From contig JACMZG010001914.1 of NCBI GenBank assembly GCA_018340805.1, forward strand, positions 44,595,414 to 44,659,413: 64,000 nucleotides of DNA. The letters are read 5' to 3'. Made by a program: the position numbers and the translations under genes. Shown one piece after another: positions 44,548 to 56,470 of this stretch. Numbering within the stretch: the first letter of the stretch is position 1; each line of letters opens with the position of its first letter. The stretch comes from Microvelia longipes (taxonomy: Eukaryota; Arthropoda; Insecta; Hemiptera; Veliidae). The notes beneath the pieces are model-generated. The model saw only the letters and a list, made by a program, of their open reading frames with translations, searched no databases and was not told the DNA's origin.

Positions 44548-45169
44548 GTAAAAGTTTTATCATTTGATACTACCGAGTTTTGTAAAACATGAATAATTGA
44601 CACAATCTAATTGTGCGAGAGACACCTAGGAAATGTAACAAGCAGAATGCAATGCTACATCTGGGAACTCTTCCATCATTCGACATTCGTCATCATTGAT
44701 GGCTTGACATAATGTCATGTCCCACTCTGTTTCGATACGTCTAACTCATGACGAATGTCGAATGATGGAACAGTTCCCAGATGTAGCATTGCATTTTGCT
44801 TGTTACATTTCCTAGGTGTCTCTCGCACAATTAGATTGTGTCAACTATTCATGTTTTGCAAAACTTGGTAGTATCAAATGATATATGTTTTGCTTGCCAT
44901 GCATGATGGCGGTAAGAGAGCATCGCTCGTCTCTGGTAAGTACTTCACATTTTATTCTTCGAAATTAATTGAAGGTCAGAGTGAGTTCAGGCTCTGTCGG
45001 CGCCCTGATGAGTTAGACGTACCGAAACAGAGTGGGACATGACATTATGTCGAGCCATCAATGATGACGAATGTCAAATGATGGAACAGTTCCCAGATGT
45101 AGCATTGCATTTTGCTTGTTACATTTCCTAGGTGTCTCTCGCACAATTAGATCGTGTAAAAGTTTTATC
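44548..45169. mobile_element. complex palindromic element with 14-bp target duplication
   Basis: gtaaaagttttatc occurs at 44548-44561 and 45156-45169. Inside, the left arm (44562-44693) is reversed at 44753-44880, and part of it (tgatggaacagttcccagat to ctcgcacaattagat) is repeated in the same reversed orientation at 45072-45152. A hammerhead-like core lies at 45005-45027. The structure looks like one and a half inverted copies of a unit of about 300 bp. Confidence 0.82.
45005..45027 (+). ncRNA. hammerhead-like core (CTGATGAG...CGAAAC)
   Basis: CTGATGA at 45005-45011 followed by G, and GAAA at 45024-45027 preceded by C, so the usual G-C closing pair next to the core is possible, though stem II has a mismatch. 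Sequence around ctgtcggcgcc upstream could form part of stem I. Confidence 0.4.
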
Positions 45170-45718
45170 TACCAGTAGAAATAGCGATAATACGATTATA
45201 TTCCAAAAGAAGAATTGCACTGAGCCAAATGCATTATCTACACACCCCCAGAGGTCTGTTAATCTCTTACATCATCTCTATCCTGATTTATTAGATGGAT
45301 AAGAAAAGAAATTCTAAGACGAACCAAAGGAACGCAGGCAATCAAGACAAACATAACTCTCTGAAAGATCTTAGTTAGGTCTGTGTTGTAAAGAAAAGAA
45401 TAATACATTAAGGAATAAGGAAAAGAAACTTTTGCGTATAGGAGCGGATTTCTTCAGGAATTAGCTCGAGTTGTACAATCTCTGGTTTACTAAGTAGTAG
45501 CACGCAATGTTAGTCTACTTGTAAAGTTGCAAGTATACTTCTTTAAGCAAGAAACCAACCACTTGTATTGAATTTCTCTAGTAAAAGAAATACTTAATTT
45601 GATATTAATCTAAATATTTATTCACATACTTAAAATACTTATTCTAATAAACATTAACAAATTTTTGGATATTGTTACTTTTTATTACCTCCTACAGTAA
45701 GTATAAGGAATAGTTATT
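45170..45718. other. no recognised feature
   Basis: Nothing supported. Confidence 0.4.
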
Positions 45719-45948
45719 TAGGCAGCAAGGGATGAAAGTAAGTTTTACAGCTCAAGTTAAAGTTTCGTCCTAAGGCAGCGACGAAGGAGGAAACTTCATT
45801 AGCTCACGAGGCCGGTAGGCCGAGGGAGATAAACTAGTTAGCTCCCGAGTCTTGCCGAGGGAGTTAACTAACATTTTGGCTCCCGAGGCTTGACGAGGGA
45901 GATAATAAGAGAGCTGAAAACTTTCATCCCTTGTTGCATACTAAATTT
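45719..45948. mobile_element. short TIR element with GC-rich gagg/cctc core
   Basis: Ends ggcagcaagggatgaaagt (45721) and actttcatcccttgttgca (45927) are inverted. The centre has repeated gctc(c/a)cgag...gagggag units (45800-45905). About 230 bp, non-coding. Confidence 0.75.
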
Positions 45949-46621
45949 TATCTACGACTAGAGAACTAATACTAACAACTATTAATACATTCTTCAGCTC
46001 CTTAATTGTTATTGTGTTAGTTTAGTTTATTCTTACCATGTCAATTACTCTGATGAAGAGAGAATAAAGCCACTATCTTGACATTATTTTATTGTAAGCT
46101 GTCAATAGAATAATGTGTAATACTATATTTGTAATTAAAACATTAGCGTGTGTATATTGTATATTCTACCCGTAGTACCAACATAACACCGAAAAAAATC
46201 CTAAAAAATTTCTTAAAATTCCTAAAAATTTTACTAAAAAATTCTGTCAAGTTGGCAACACTTTACTTTTTCTCCCTAGGGAGTAAAAGTACATTTACAG
46301 TGTCAGGTAACAAAACTGTAAGTAGAACTTACAATACAAGGAGTAAATAAAGGAAAATTATCGTGCTCACCTTAAGAATCCGAAACCCATGTTTTATCAT
46401 AATTAACCGTTCCATGCATTTCCATGATGCTCTGAGGGTTTTTCATTATGCGGTCTGTCAGTTTGTGAATGTATTACGCATACCTCACTCTGAGGTTATG
46501 CTAGAGAGATAAAACTTGGTACAGAAATTAGATATAAGTTTTATAACTTAAATTTATTATTAAATTTTAAATAATAAGATTTAATGTAATGACTGCTTAT
46601 TTACGTTTGACATATCATCAG

Positions 46622-46625
<4 letters not shown>
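45949..46625. other. repeat-like DNA without clear borders
   Basis: taaaacttggtacagaaatt near 46510 is shared with 36620. No gene. Confidence 0.35.

Positions 46626-46710
<85 letters not shown>
46626..46710. repeat. (AT)n microsatellite
   Basis: Alternating AT with one interruption; the Y-I frame through it is meaningless. Confidence 0.95.
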
Positions 46711-46712
<2 letters not shown>

Positions 46713-49424
46713 GACATGTTTTTGATAAAATTTTAATATTGGCTTATTTTTATGTTTTATATCAAGAAAAATTATAAAAAAATCATAAAATAAAGTTTGA
46801 TTAAATAATATTTAGACGTGATGTTTAGTTTGAAATCGTTTTGAGATGATTGATTTTTTCCATCACACCTACATTACTAGGTATATTCATTGTATCACAT
46901 TCCTTGAATGAATAATTGACTACTTACTAACTTTAGACCAAGTTTAGTGTTGACAAACTTTTCAAAGACTGTCACGCGAGCTCTCATTCCCTTTTAGTTA
47001 TTATTTACTTTCTAGTTAATCCATTCATGATTCATAAAGAATGAGGACTGTCACTTGCCATGTGACTAACAGGGAATATTCATTGTTAACCCGAGAAGTA
47101 ACTCGCGGTTAATATTGACATGAATCATTCACCTTGTGGCGTGCATCGATCGGCTATCAGGTGTTCTGAACTCGGATTCAAAACATAAGTTCTAATCACT
47201 TCTCTACATCGATACAGACTCTTTGAAATATATTTTTAAATATCAATTCTAAAATTAGAACTAAAAGGAGAGCAAGTTCTTTGATAGACCTTGTACTTAT
47301 ATAACATGGAAACAAATTTATGTAAATAAATAAATTTTTTAGGGGAAGAAATTATTTAAATTTATTTTTAACCCCACTTATCAAAATATATCTTTCCTGT
47401 CTTAATAAAAACGGGTCTTTTTAAATTTCATCTTATTTTTAGACATTAGAACCTTAGATTATCTCAATCAGGAAAAGAGGTAAATAAAACTAAGAAAATA
47501 AAACAAAATGTCTCTTTTAATAATATATTTGACAAGGCAAGCTTCAGTGAAATAGCCTGCAGTAGAGCAAGCAGATAAGCAGTTGAGGCAGATGAGCAGT
47601 GGAAGCAGATTAGTAGAGAAAACAGATGAGTAGAGAGAGCAGATGAAGTCTTAATCATTACTTAGACTGGTATTTTTTGTTGTATATTTTATATAGAAAG
47701 GAGTTTTACACCACTATTAAAAAATTTTATACACAAGTTCTAATAAATCTATTTATTTAAAATATAATTTGTCCTTCACCGTATTTAATAAGTCCTTTGC
47801 AGTTATTTAAAAAAGTTTGTACATTTTCTCCATTTTGTTAATTAAATGCTTTGTGAAGTAGTATGTTGTGTATCTATCTTTAAACTAAGCCCATACTTAA
47901 CTTTCCTTTGAACAAAAACTAAATAGAGACAGAAACTTCTAGAAAAAGTTTTCTTTTAAATTTGAGTTTCAGGGAAAAAAGAAAAAATCTTATTTTCGAG
48001 AGGCATATAAAAAGCCGAACTTGAGACAAGGGAAGAAATCATTTTGTGAGACAATTTGAAGCGTGAAATAAAGTGGAACTTTGTTCACTTGGAAGCAAAA
48101 ACTTTTTGCTTACTTTAAAGTTCTAAACACTTTTTTGGGATTCGGAAAAAAACTACTTTTTAAAGGAAACGTGTCCTTGAAGAAAAGGACCTATATTGTA
48201 AAAGTTAACGAAAAAAGTATGTTGGAATGTGTTCAAGTTTTTTTTCGGGGAAGAGTTTACAAGGTTGGCCGTCTCGAAGCCTCTCATTGCCGGCTAAGTC
48301 CTAAGTTTCCCGTCCTCTAGTAAACTTTATAAGGCTATTCAAGTGTCTTTTACACTTCTTTTATTGTAAAAAATAAAAAGTTTGTTTAAAGCTATACTTA
48401 GTATGTCATTTGCAGAAATTAACTTAGCCTTTTTCTGAAGCTATTTATTTCGTTGTTCGCATGGACTTGGAATTATAAAGTATAAAATAAGAAAAAATAT
48501 ATATATTCTGTCAGCAATAATAATTTATGTCAAAAATAGTAAAAGTATTTTATGCAGAAATAATTTAATGAAATATATTCCAGGGATAGAAAGCGATCAT
48601 TGCCAAACAATATTTTATTTCTACTTTAAGAATTTATGGATTGAGTTTTCTTCTTTGGAAATATATCTGATCAATATGTTGGGAAAGCGCTAAAACAATC
48701 TACAAATCAATGATCTAAGCTTTGAATTTATGCAAAGTAATTAGAGTTAAGTTGATTTCGTGAATATCTGTAGATGTGTACAGAGTATGGTATTTGTAGG
48801 CGCATTTCCTGGGAAAAATTCAGAAAGATTAATTTAAAGCAGAGCTGTATAGACCGCATAGTAGGTAAATTATAGAGAAAGCATCTTGCGTAGGATACAC
48901 TTTGTATAGTAATTATTTCTTCATATCTTATTAATTTCTGTCGCTATCTCAAGAAGAATGGCGTTTTTATTTCATAGAACTGGTTTCTGTGGTTAATTCT
49001 TCTAAACCGCACAAACTTTATACGATAGGCACCCCGAACAGCAAAAAAAATGGATAAAAACAAAGTCACACCTTACTATCTCAGAGCCTGTCTTCTTTCG
49101 TTCGATTTATTGCCATTAATATTATCATTTGCAGTATCTATTAATAATTTAAGTGTTTTGCTCTTTTTCGATGCCTCTATTTCTTTTTCATATCTTTTGT
49201 CGAACACAGAAAAAGAAGAAGAAATGACTTGTTTCGCTTGCATGCTATGCGTGTCACCCTTCTTAGTATCCATTACTACAGTGATGTCATTGGTTCTATC
49301 TTTTGCAAAGTATACCGCCTTTGATAATGTCTTTTATTCGATCTTTTGAAATGTCTTACATCTCACCTGATGTCTATTATCTATCTTAAAATGTTTTTAT
49401 GATCTTTTGATAAAAATCTGTCAA
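46711..49424. other. 2.7 kb without a recognised gene
   Basis: An imperfect agcagat(g/a)agca run lies near 47560-47645. Frames at 48081-48320 (plus) and about 49076-49330 (minus, lysine-rich and polar) are open but show no family features. Possibly very old mobile-element debris. Confidence 0.4.
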
Positions 49425-50047
49425 CTTTTTAATTTATTATGCACAAATTCACTCTAGATTGCAATATGGCATTATTTTCTGGTACAATTCTACTGATAGT
49501 GATATTATATTTAAAATACAAAAAAGATGCTTAAGAATTATGTATAAAAAAAGACAAAGGTATTCTTGTAGAAAGTTATTTAAGAAATCTTCTATTCCGA
49601 GCTTAGTTTCTATTTATGTTTTAGAAATAGTCAAATTCTTACTTAACAATGAGTCGATATTCCTAGAAAATCAAATGAAACACGACCATGATACCAGATT
49701 TAAGTCTCGATTAAAACCTAACGCCAATAGGCATTCTTACTACAAAAATTCTGTTCATCATAAATCAATAGAAATATATAATGCAATCCCTGAAATTTTT
49801 AAAACTAAATATTTATCTGAAAAAGATATATTTATAACTAAAATTAAATCATTCTTAAGCAAAAATATAATTTATGACCTAAAAGAATTTTATGATAAAA
49901 TAATAACTATAAAATAATTAATAGATTATAAGAATTTAGATTTAAAGTGTAAGTTTTATTGTCTTGTAAAAATGTATTTGACATATCCTATTCCTAACCA
50001 TGTTAGGCTAATGGAGAAATAAAGATTTATTTATTTATTTATTTATT
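49425..50047 (+). mobile_element. LINE 3' end, 5'-truncated, frame still open
   Basis: The C-terminal part of a LINE reverse transcriptase: QIHSRLQYGIIFWYNS, then IQKRCLRIMYKKR, SCRKLF, HDHDTRFKS and IYNAIPEIFK, ending at 49915-49917 (TAA). This is the classic YGIxFWG...QKR.IR...N-YxTR...YNxIP end of jockey/CR1-like ORF2. A 3' UTR of about 100 bp follows, ending in tttatttatttatttattt at about 50027-50047. About 160 codons remain without a stop, so the insertion is relatively young. Confidence 0.85.
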
Positions 50048-50700
50048 TCATAAATAAAGCAGACTATTTTGCAAAATCATTGACTGGATATATTGCTAAG
50101 CCTATCATACATTGTGGTTAAAAAACGCGGGTTAAAAAACAATATTAAAAAATATTCATTCTAGGGTAATATCATGTGACTCTCCATCAGTATTAAATAA
50201 ATTCTTTAGTTTAAAAGCAATGATATGAAAAAATAATGTAATGTACAAAATATAAACTATAATTTAAAATTAAAGTTTGTATTTTTCCCTTCTATGTGTA
50301 AAATTGATATTTTCTAGAGAATTAGGAAGGAAATCCCGGGAAAACTCATCTAAATATCATTCAAAGGCCATCATTACAGTTTAGTTTCACAGAAATAATA
50401 CTGTGGCAGGGCTTTCATAAGAACCACAGACATCGTTATAACAGGATAAAATAATTATAATGAAGTTATACACAGGTGGTCCAAAATTAACTTATTAATT
50501 ATAATGCATGTTTGTTTAAATTGTATAAACTTTTTAATATGATTTTATTTTCAACCTCTGCTTTACGTACTTCTGTTTTGTATACTTTAATATTCAAGTT
50601 TCTTGCATTGTTTATTTCAAGTTTTATTTATACCTTTTTTCTTTGCTTAGTTAACCGCAGGTAGGAAACGTATTGCGTATGCACTAAGACTACACACTAG
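50048..50700. other. no recognised feature
   Basis: Nothing supported. Confidence 0.4.
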
Positions 50701-50832
50701 GACATCACATCAGGTGATATCCCAATGTAGGGATATCACCTGATGTGATATCCAATATGAAGGTATTGGATATCACATGGATATCTCCAATGTGAAGACC
50801 TGAAACGGATAATCCGTTTCAGGTCTTTACAC
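50701..50832. repeat. cluster of short palindromes
   Basis: catcaggtgatatccc with its complement 9 bp away, repeats of ggatatcacat, and a perfect ctgaaacggat/atccgtttcag inverted repeat, all within 130 bp. Confidence 0.75.
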
Positions 50833-50987
50833 CTTCTGAGTAGTTTTTCACCTAGTTGTCTACTTATATCTGAGTGCCTGTGTTTCTGTTATCATCGTAG
50901 CACCTAGTATATTAATAATTAAAAATTAAAATTGTGTTCAAAAATCAATTTTTAGGCCAAGTAGGGCTTTCCGGGAATTAATATTAT

Positions 50988-51163
50988 GATAAGGAAGATT
51001 GTATCCATTAGGGTTAAATAAAAACAAAGATTTTAGAGTGACGTTTCGACCATTCTGGTCATAATCATACAAATACTAAAAAAATATGACCAGAATGGTC
51101 AAAACGTCACTCTAAAATCTTTGTTTTTATTTAACCCTAATGGATACAATCTTCCTTATTAAG
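50988..51163. mobile_element. palindromic element, about 73-bp arms
   Basis: Arms 50990-51062 and 51088-51162 are almost perfect complements (ggaagattgtatccattagg, tttagagtgacgtttcgacc). The minus strand reads gattatgaccagaatggtcg then aaacgtcac: GACC/GGTC stem and GAAA box intact, CTGATGA box degraded. atattat flanks both sides. Confidence 0.78.
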
Positions 51164-51169
51164 ATATTA

Positions 51170-52913
51170 TTAAGGGTACAACCAACATCAATTTGAATTA
51201 ATATTATTAAAATATAAATAACTGCCATCAATGAGTCAGCAAAATTTTTAGAAAAAAAAATAAAATTTTTGTTAAAGAGTTGAGTTTAAATTGGGCATGA
51301 GTGCATCTCTTTACGAAATAAGCAGTAAGTAAAGTTACATTCCATCATAGCTATGATATATCGACGGTTGTGGTGGACCGCTACATATTTTGATGACATA
51401 TCCGCATTTCATTTGTCGAGCACAATGACATACTGGATTATAAATTTGGCGGTTTTAATAATCAAAGAGCGAGCGAAGCAAGTACAAAGTGATGAGTATG
51501 CGCGTTGAGGAATAGTCATAAGGTAACTGATTTTATTTGTTTATTTATCGCTCAATTTTATGTGTTTTTAACCGAAAACTTATAAAAATAAGCGTAAAAA
51601 GCTCATTGATTCCAGACATTAAAAATGTCTAGACGGCAGCATAGAATTCTAAAAAATAACAACCTATAAAAAATTAAATTTGAAATAAGAACTCTTCTAG
51701 TTTAGCTTTTATTCTGACTTCTATCTGTCATACTTTTCTCGTTGATAGCATTAAAGAGATTTTGACTTTTATTTAAAAAGTGTTTCTAGGGGTTTTGTAA
51801 CAAGTTAAAGAACATGACGCTGTTTAGGGTTCACATGTCGGGGGGGGGGGGGTTATAGCTTAGGGTTCATGACAGGGGGGGTATAGCTTAGGGATACATG
51901 TCGATGTTTCAGCATCCATACAACCTTTTTCTTTTGCTGCTTTTTAGGGTCACAAGGGACTGCCTTACAAGGGAAACAGTTTAGCAACTTCCTTCTTTTA
52001 TTAAACTTTCAACTTTAAAATTTCGTATACATATGTATACAAATACCGCATATAATATTATTCAAAATATGCTCATATCTCCTTAGCGTTTATGAATCAG
52101 TGTATAAATATTTTCCTTTTAACATTCATATTCCTCACAACAATATATTACGGCTGCAAAGAAAAGCATTGAGCAATTCACGTATTTCTCATTAAATATT
52201 TATCACATACTTTATAGTCCTGCTCATCATATATGTCAATCAATAACTTTATTTCAATCACACAATAATGCAATTATATTAATACCTTTATTTAAATTAT
52301 CCTTATTTATTTACAAAAAGGCTTGAACGCTGTAAAAACATGTTTGCTTTCCTGCCACAAACTCACTTATAACTTTGTGGATCAAAATTCCTTACTAATC
52401 AATACGTGGTGATAAGATAAATTAACAGCATATGCTGGGAGAGTTGTTGCAACATTAAATCCTTAGTAGAGATATTAATTAATTATTTCAAACAAATCTC
52501 CTTATTATATTTACGTAACTACTTTTGAAATAACGTCAATCTTACTGTTAACAATCGACGTACGTATCTGTTGCGTTTGGATTTTTATTTGTTTGTGTAA
52601 CACTTGACTTTGCATTTATCCCCTCTTCCTCCTTTATCCCTCCATGTTTACTCCCCACACATCTTAACTTTTTCTCCCTACTTTCCTCCCCAGGGTGAGT
52701 TATCAAGATTCTTATGTCAAGTATTATTGGATTCACCATATCTTTACTTAGACATTATTTTCCTTAAAGTTTTTTTTTTCATTCTTGTATTTTTATCGAA
52801 TTGACCAATTTTCAGAACTATTGTATTTAAATTTCTGGAAAATAAAACGGCCAATTAAACAGTTTATTTACTTTACTACTTTACTCCGTTCAAGAGACTA
52901 CTTTAGAAGAAAC

Positions 52914-52915
<2 letters not shown>
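51170..52915. other. 1.7 kb without a recognised gene
   Basis: A G-run of 13 at about 51840 with a duplicated ggtatagcttaggg-type segment; otherwise nothing supported. Confidence 0.4.
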
Positions 52916-52968
<53 letters not shown>

Positions 52969-52990
52969 ATTATATATATAATTATATATA
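52916..52990. repeat. (AT)n microsatellite
   Basis: Alternating AT with interruptions, extended by related atatata sequence to about 53015. Confidence 0.95.
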
Positions 52991-53015
52991 TGTATAATAT
53001 ATACATATATATTAT

Positions 53016-53888
53016 TAAATGCTTCTTCTTCTGTGGTAAAGCAGAAAGAAATAGGGAAGCATGAGAAATAAGCTATAAGTGAAGCATGAGTTACTGTGCC
53101 ATGATTCAGGAACTATTCTCCGAGTAATAATAAAAATTAGTTTAGCCCCTTATAACAAATAGTACTCGTAAAAACTGAGTGCACCCTCCAGGTACTGAAC
53201 TCCGGATCATCTGCGCCGAAATCAAGTACTGTCACGATCACTGCTGACAAGTAAATAAGTGATCTGAAATGAAAGTTAAATTAATATTAAATGTGTGTTT
53301 TTCCACCCTTCAGCACTTAGATACGGAAGCTCCAGTTGGAAGGATGAATTAGCTCTTTTAAAGGCAAATAAACTAATCTTTAAACATGTCTTATAATAAA
53401 ATTTACAGCAACAAAGCTACGTCAAGATTAGTGATTATTGAAGCTTTACTTCCTATAAATTCATTGAGAATTACTTCTAAGTAAATATTTATTTCTACGT
53501 AACGTGCTTAGTGTTTGAATGGTGCGTGTTGGTGTCTCTACTTTTAGATTAATTTAAACGAAGTCTTTACTAAATGAATTAGACCCGTTTCAATTAGTGA
53601 TGCCTGAAATAGCTAAATATCATTCTTTATCAAGTTTAGTTGTATCTATCTATATATGTCATGTAATAACTTAAAGAAGGAAATAAAAACGAGAGAAAAT
53701 TAGATATTGACGTTGTATTTTACGTAGTGGTTTTAAGTAGAATGATGCATTTTATTGATTAGAAGATAGAAATCAAGTCAGAGACCAGGGATGACGGAGT
53801 TAAATCATTCCAGCAACTTTCTGGTAAAGATAGGGGGTTTGAAGGGGAAAGGCTTTAAGTTCATGTTGAGATCACTCTAACAATAAAA
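53016..53888. other. no recognised feature
   Basis: Nothing supported. Confidence 0.4.
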
Positions 53889-54120
53889 AAAATCGGGTAC
53901 GGGGTACCTCGGAACTTTTCCTTATCACATCGGATTCGCTACGCTCATCTTTCCAACTTCGGACTCGCTTCGCTCGTCCTTTGATGGTAAAAAACATTAG
54001 TTTCATACCCCAGCGGTCACCCATGCTCGATGATGCTTAATTTTTATGATCTATCGAAAATCATGCCGTGTACTTGTCGTGTTGAAACGAAACTTGGTGT
54101 ACTTATTTAATAGTTAAAGG
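53889..54120. repeat. GGTACC-family repeat next to satellite
   Basis: aaaatcgggtacggggtacc, tcggaacttttccttatcac, then ggactcgcttcgctcgtcct; matches 30888-31165 including the cttggtgtacttatt end. The 46-bp satellite starts immediately after it. Confidence 0.7.
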
Positions 54121-54124
54121 TATA

Positions 54125-55208
54125 TATACCTTTATGCCCCTCTCTGTTATCAATTATGTTCCTTCTCTATTATGAATTATGCTTCTTATTTGTTATTAAT
54201 TATCGTCCTTCACTATTATGAATTATGCTTCTTATCTGTTATGTTATTAATTATATCCTTCTTATCTATTTGAATTATGTTCCTGTCTATTATGAATTAT
54301 TATGTTAATAATTATGTCCTTCTCTATTATGAATCATGCTTCTTTATCTGTTATTAATTATGTTCCTTCTCTATTATGAATTATGCTTTTATCTGTTATC
54401 AATTATCTCCTTCTCTATTATGAATTATGCTTCTTATCTGTTATTAATTATGTTCCTTCTCTATTATGAATTATGCTTCTTATCTGTTATTAATTATGTT
54501 CCTTCTCTATTATGAATTATGCTTCTTATCTGTTATTAATTATGTTCCTTCTCTATTATGAATTATGCTTCTTATCTGGTTTATTAATTATGTTCCTTCT
54601 CTATTAATGAATTATGCATGTTCTTTCTTATGTTTATTAATTATATTTCCTTCTCTATTATGAATCATGCTTCTTATCTGTTATGAATTATGTTCCTTCT
54701 CTATTATGAATTATGCTTCTTATCTGTTATTAATTATGTTCCTTCTCTATTATGAATTATGCTTCTTATCTGTTATTATTATATGTTCCTTCTCTATATG
54801 AATTATGCTTCTTATCTGTTATTAATTATGTTCCTTCTCTATTATGAATTATGCTCTATTGTTATTAATTATGTTCCTTCTCTATTATGAATTATGTTAA
54901 TAATTATGTTCCTTCTCTATTATGAATCATGCTTCTTTATCTGTTATGATTATTCCTTCTCCTTCTTAGTATATTAAATTATGAATATGCTTCTTATCTG
55001 TTATTAATTATGTTCCTTCTCTATTATGAATTATTATCTGTTATCAATTTATACTCCTTCTCTATTATAATTAGCTTCTTATCTGTTCCTTCTCTATTAT
55101 GAATATGCTTCTTATCTGTTCAATTACTCCTTCTCTATGAATTATGCTTCTTATATGTTAATAATTATGTTCCTTCTCTATTATGAATTATGCTTCTTAT
55201 CTGTTATC
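54125..55208. repeat. 46-bp satellite array, left part
   Basis: Units of ttattaattatgttccttct, ctattatgaattatgcttct, tatctg. Central copies (54395-54560) are near-identical; edges contain deletions. It is interrupted at 55208/55209 by the BEL/Pao LTR and resumes at 62342. Confidence 0.95.
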
Positions 55209-55592
55209 TGTTTATGCAGTAATAATTTAATTTAGTATTTTTTGAAGTTTGTTTTGTTTATATAGTTATCTTATTATTATTATATTTATCTATCTAACCC
55301 GCTAAGCTGTAGGGACTCCCTTTAGGTTTCTCTAGTTTAGTCAGTTACCGTCGTGTAGCCGTTCTATCACGCCCACGCTACCTACCATATTTTATATCGT
55401 TCACTCGTTTATTCGCTACTTTCATATAATTATTCGCGTATCCTTATATATCCTATGTATCCTTCCTTACCTCACCACTCTATTTACCCTACCGTTACGC
55501 AATCAGAGGAATCAGCACTTCTTAAAGGTATTTATATTTTGTATACAGTCCTCCTGGGAATATTTTATTATATTTCTGCCGCGCTCTCGCCA
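55209..55592 (+). repeat. 5' LTR of BEL/Pao element
   Basis: 384 bp, tgtttatgcag...cgctctcgcca. Aligns with the 3' LTR throughout. The differences I see are mostly one- or two-base indels (for example atatagtt/atatagagtt). It contains the usual promoter region, but I cannot place the start. Confidence 0.95.
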
Positions 55593-56470
55593 TTGTTGGT
55601 CTCTTCTTTCCGGATCTTTATGGTTAAATTTAAAATTTAATTTAATTTTATAGATATTTTATTTTTATTAAATTATTACGCTATAATTACTTATAGTAGA
55701 GTCGTAGAGTGGGGACGCGAGATATATACGGATATACATATTTGCAGTATACCCCGCCACCCTACAGCCTTAGCTAGGAAAATATCTGTCTTTTATTATT
55801 TCATTAAATTCATATTAATATTGTAATATCTTGTTTACGTTATATTATATTGTACTCTTTATTAAAGATTATATGATCTTCGGAACTATCTTTAAACTTT
55901 ATATTAATTTAAGAATAACAAAACATTTATCTAATAAAACTACGTTTAGTTTTATCTAATATTATTTCTATCTTTTCAACTTCAACGCATTTCATTACGT
56001 GCTTCTTTACGAATTTCTTAAAAAGTTTTTGTGCGTTTACGAATTTCTTAAAATATTTTTGTGCGTTTGCGAATTTCTTAAAATATTTTTGTGCGTTTGC
56101 GAATTTCTTGAAAAACTTTTTGTCGTTACGAATTTCTTGATTAACTTTAATTTTTATATCTTTTGTGTATTTGATAACTAGGTTATTTATGATAATAAAT
56201 CTTCGGGAAAACGTTATTTCTTTCTGTTTTGACATACTCTATAAGAATAAATATATTTAGACTAGATATTATTTGTGCTTAATTTTGATTTTAGCATCTT
56301 TTTCTTAATCTATTTTTACGGATATAATTTTTCTTTTCAAAATTAATTCTTTATTTTTTTATTTTCAAAATTGATTAAAAATTAGTTATTTTAATTTTAA
56401 TAAAGTGATAAATTACGTACTAATTTTTTAGTATATATTTTTAAAAAATATTTTTTCATATTAAATTCAA
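55593..56470 (+). other. BEL/Pao leader with 30-bp tandem
   Basis: A primer-binding site should start within a few bases of 55593 (ttgttggtctcttctttccg; a TGG occurs at 55597), but I cannot name the tRNA. From about 56005 to 56140 four copies of a gaatttcttaaaatattttt, gtgcgtttgc unit occur. A minus-strand frame across them (KKFANAQKYF repeats) is a by-product. Confidence 0.6.

Noticed and set aside
49050..49349. Overlapping hydrophobic (plus) and lysine-rich (minus) frames
   Set aside because: Both are open but neither has recognisable motifs, splice context or neighbours; the minus frame looks slightly more protein-like but is not enough to call.
55927..56235. 102-codon minus-strand frame with KKFANAQKYF repeats
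   Set aside because: It is antisense to the BEL/Pao leader and produced by its 30-bp tandem.
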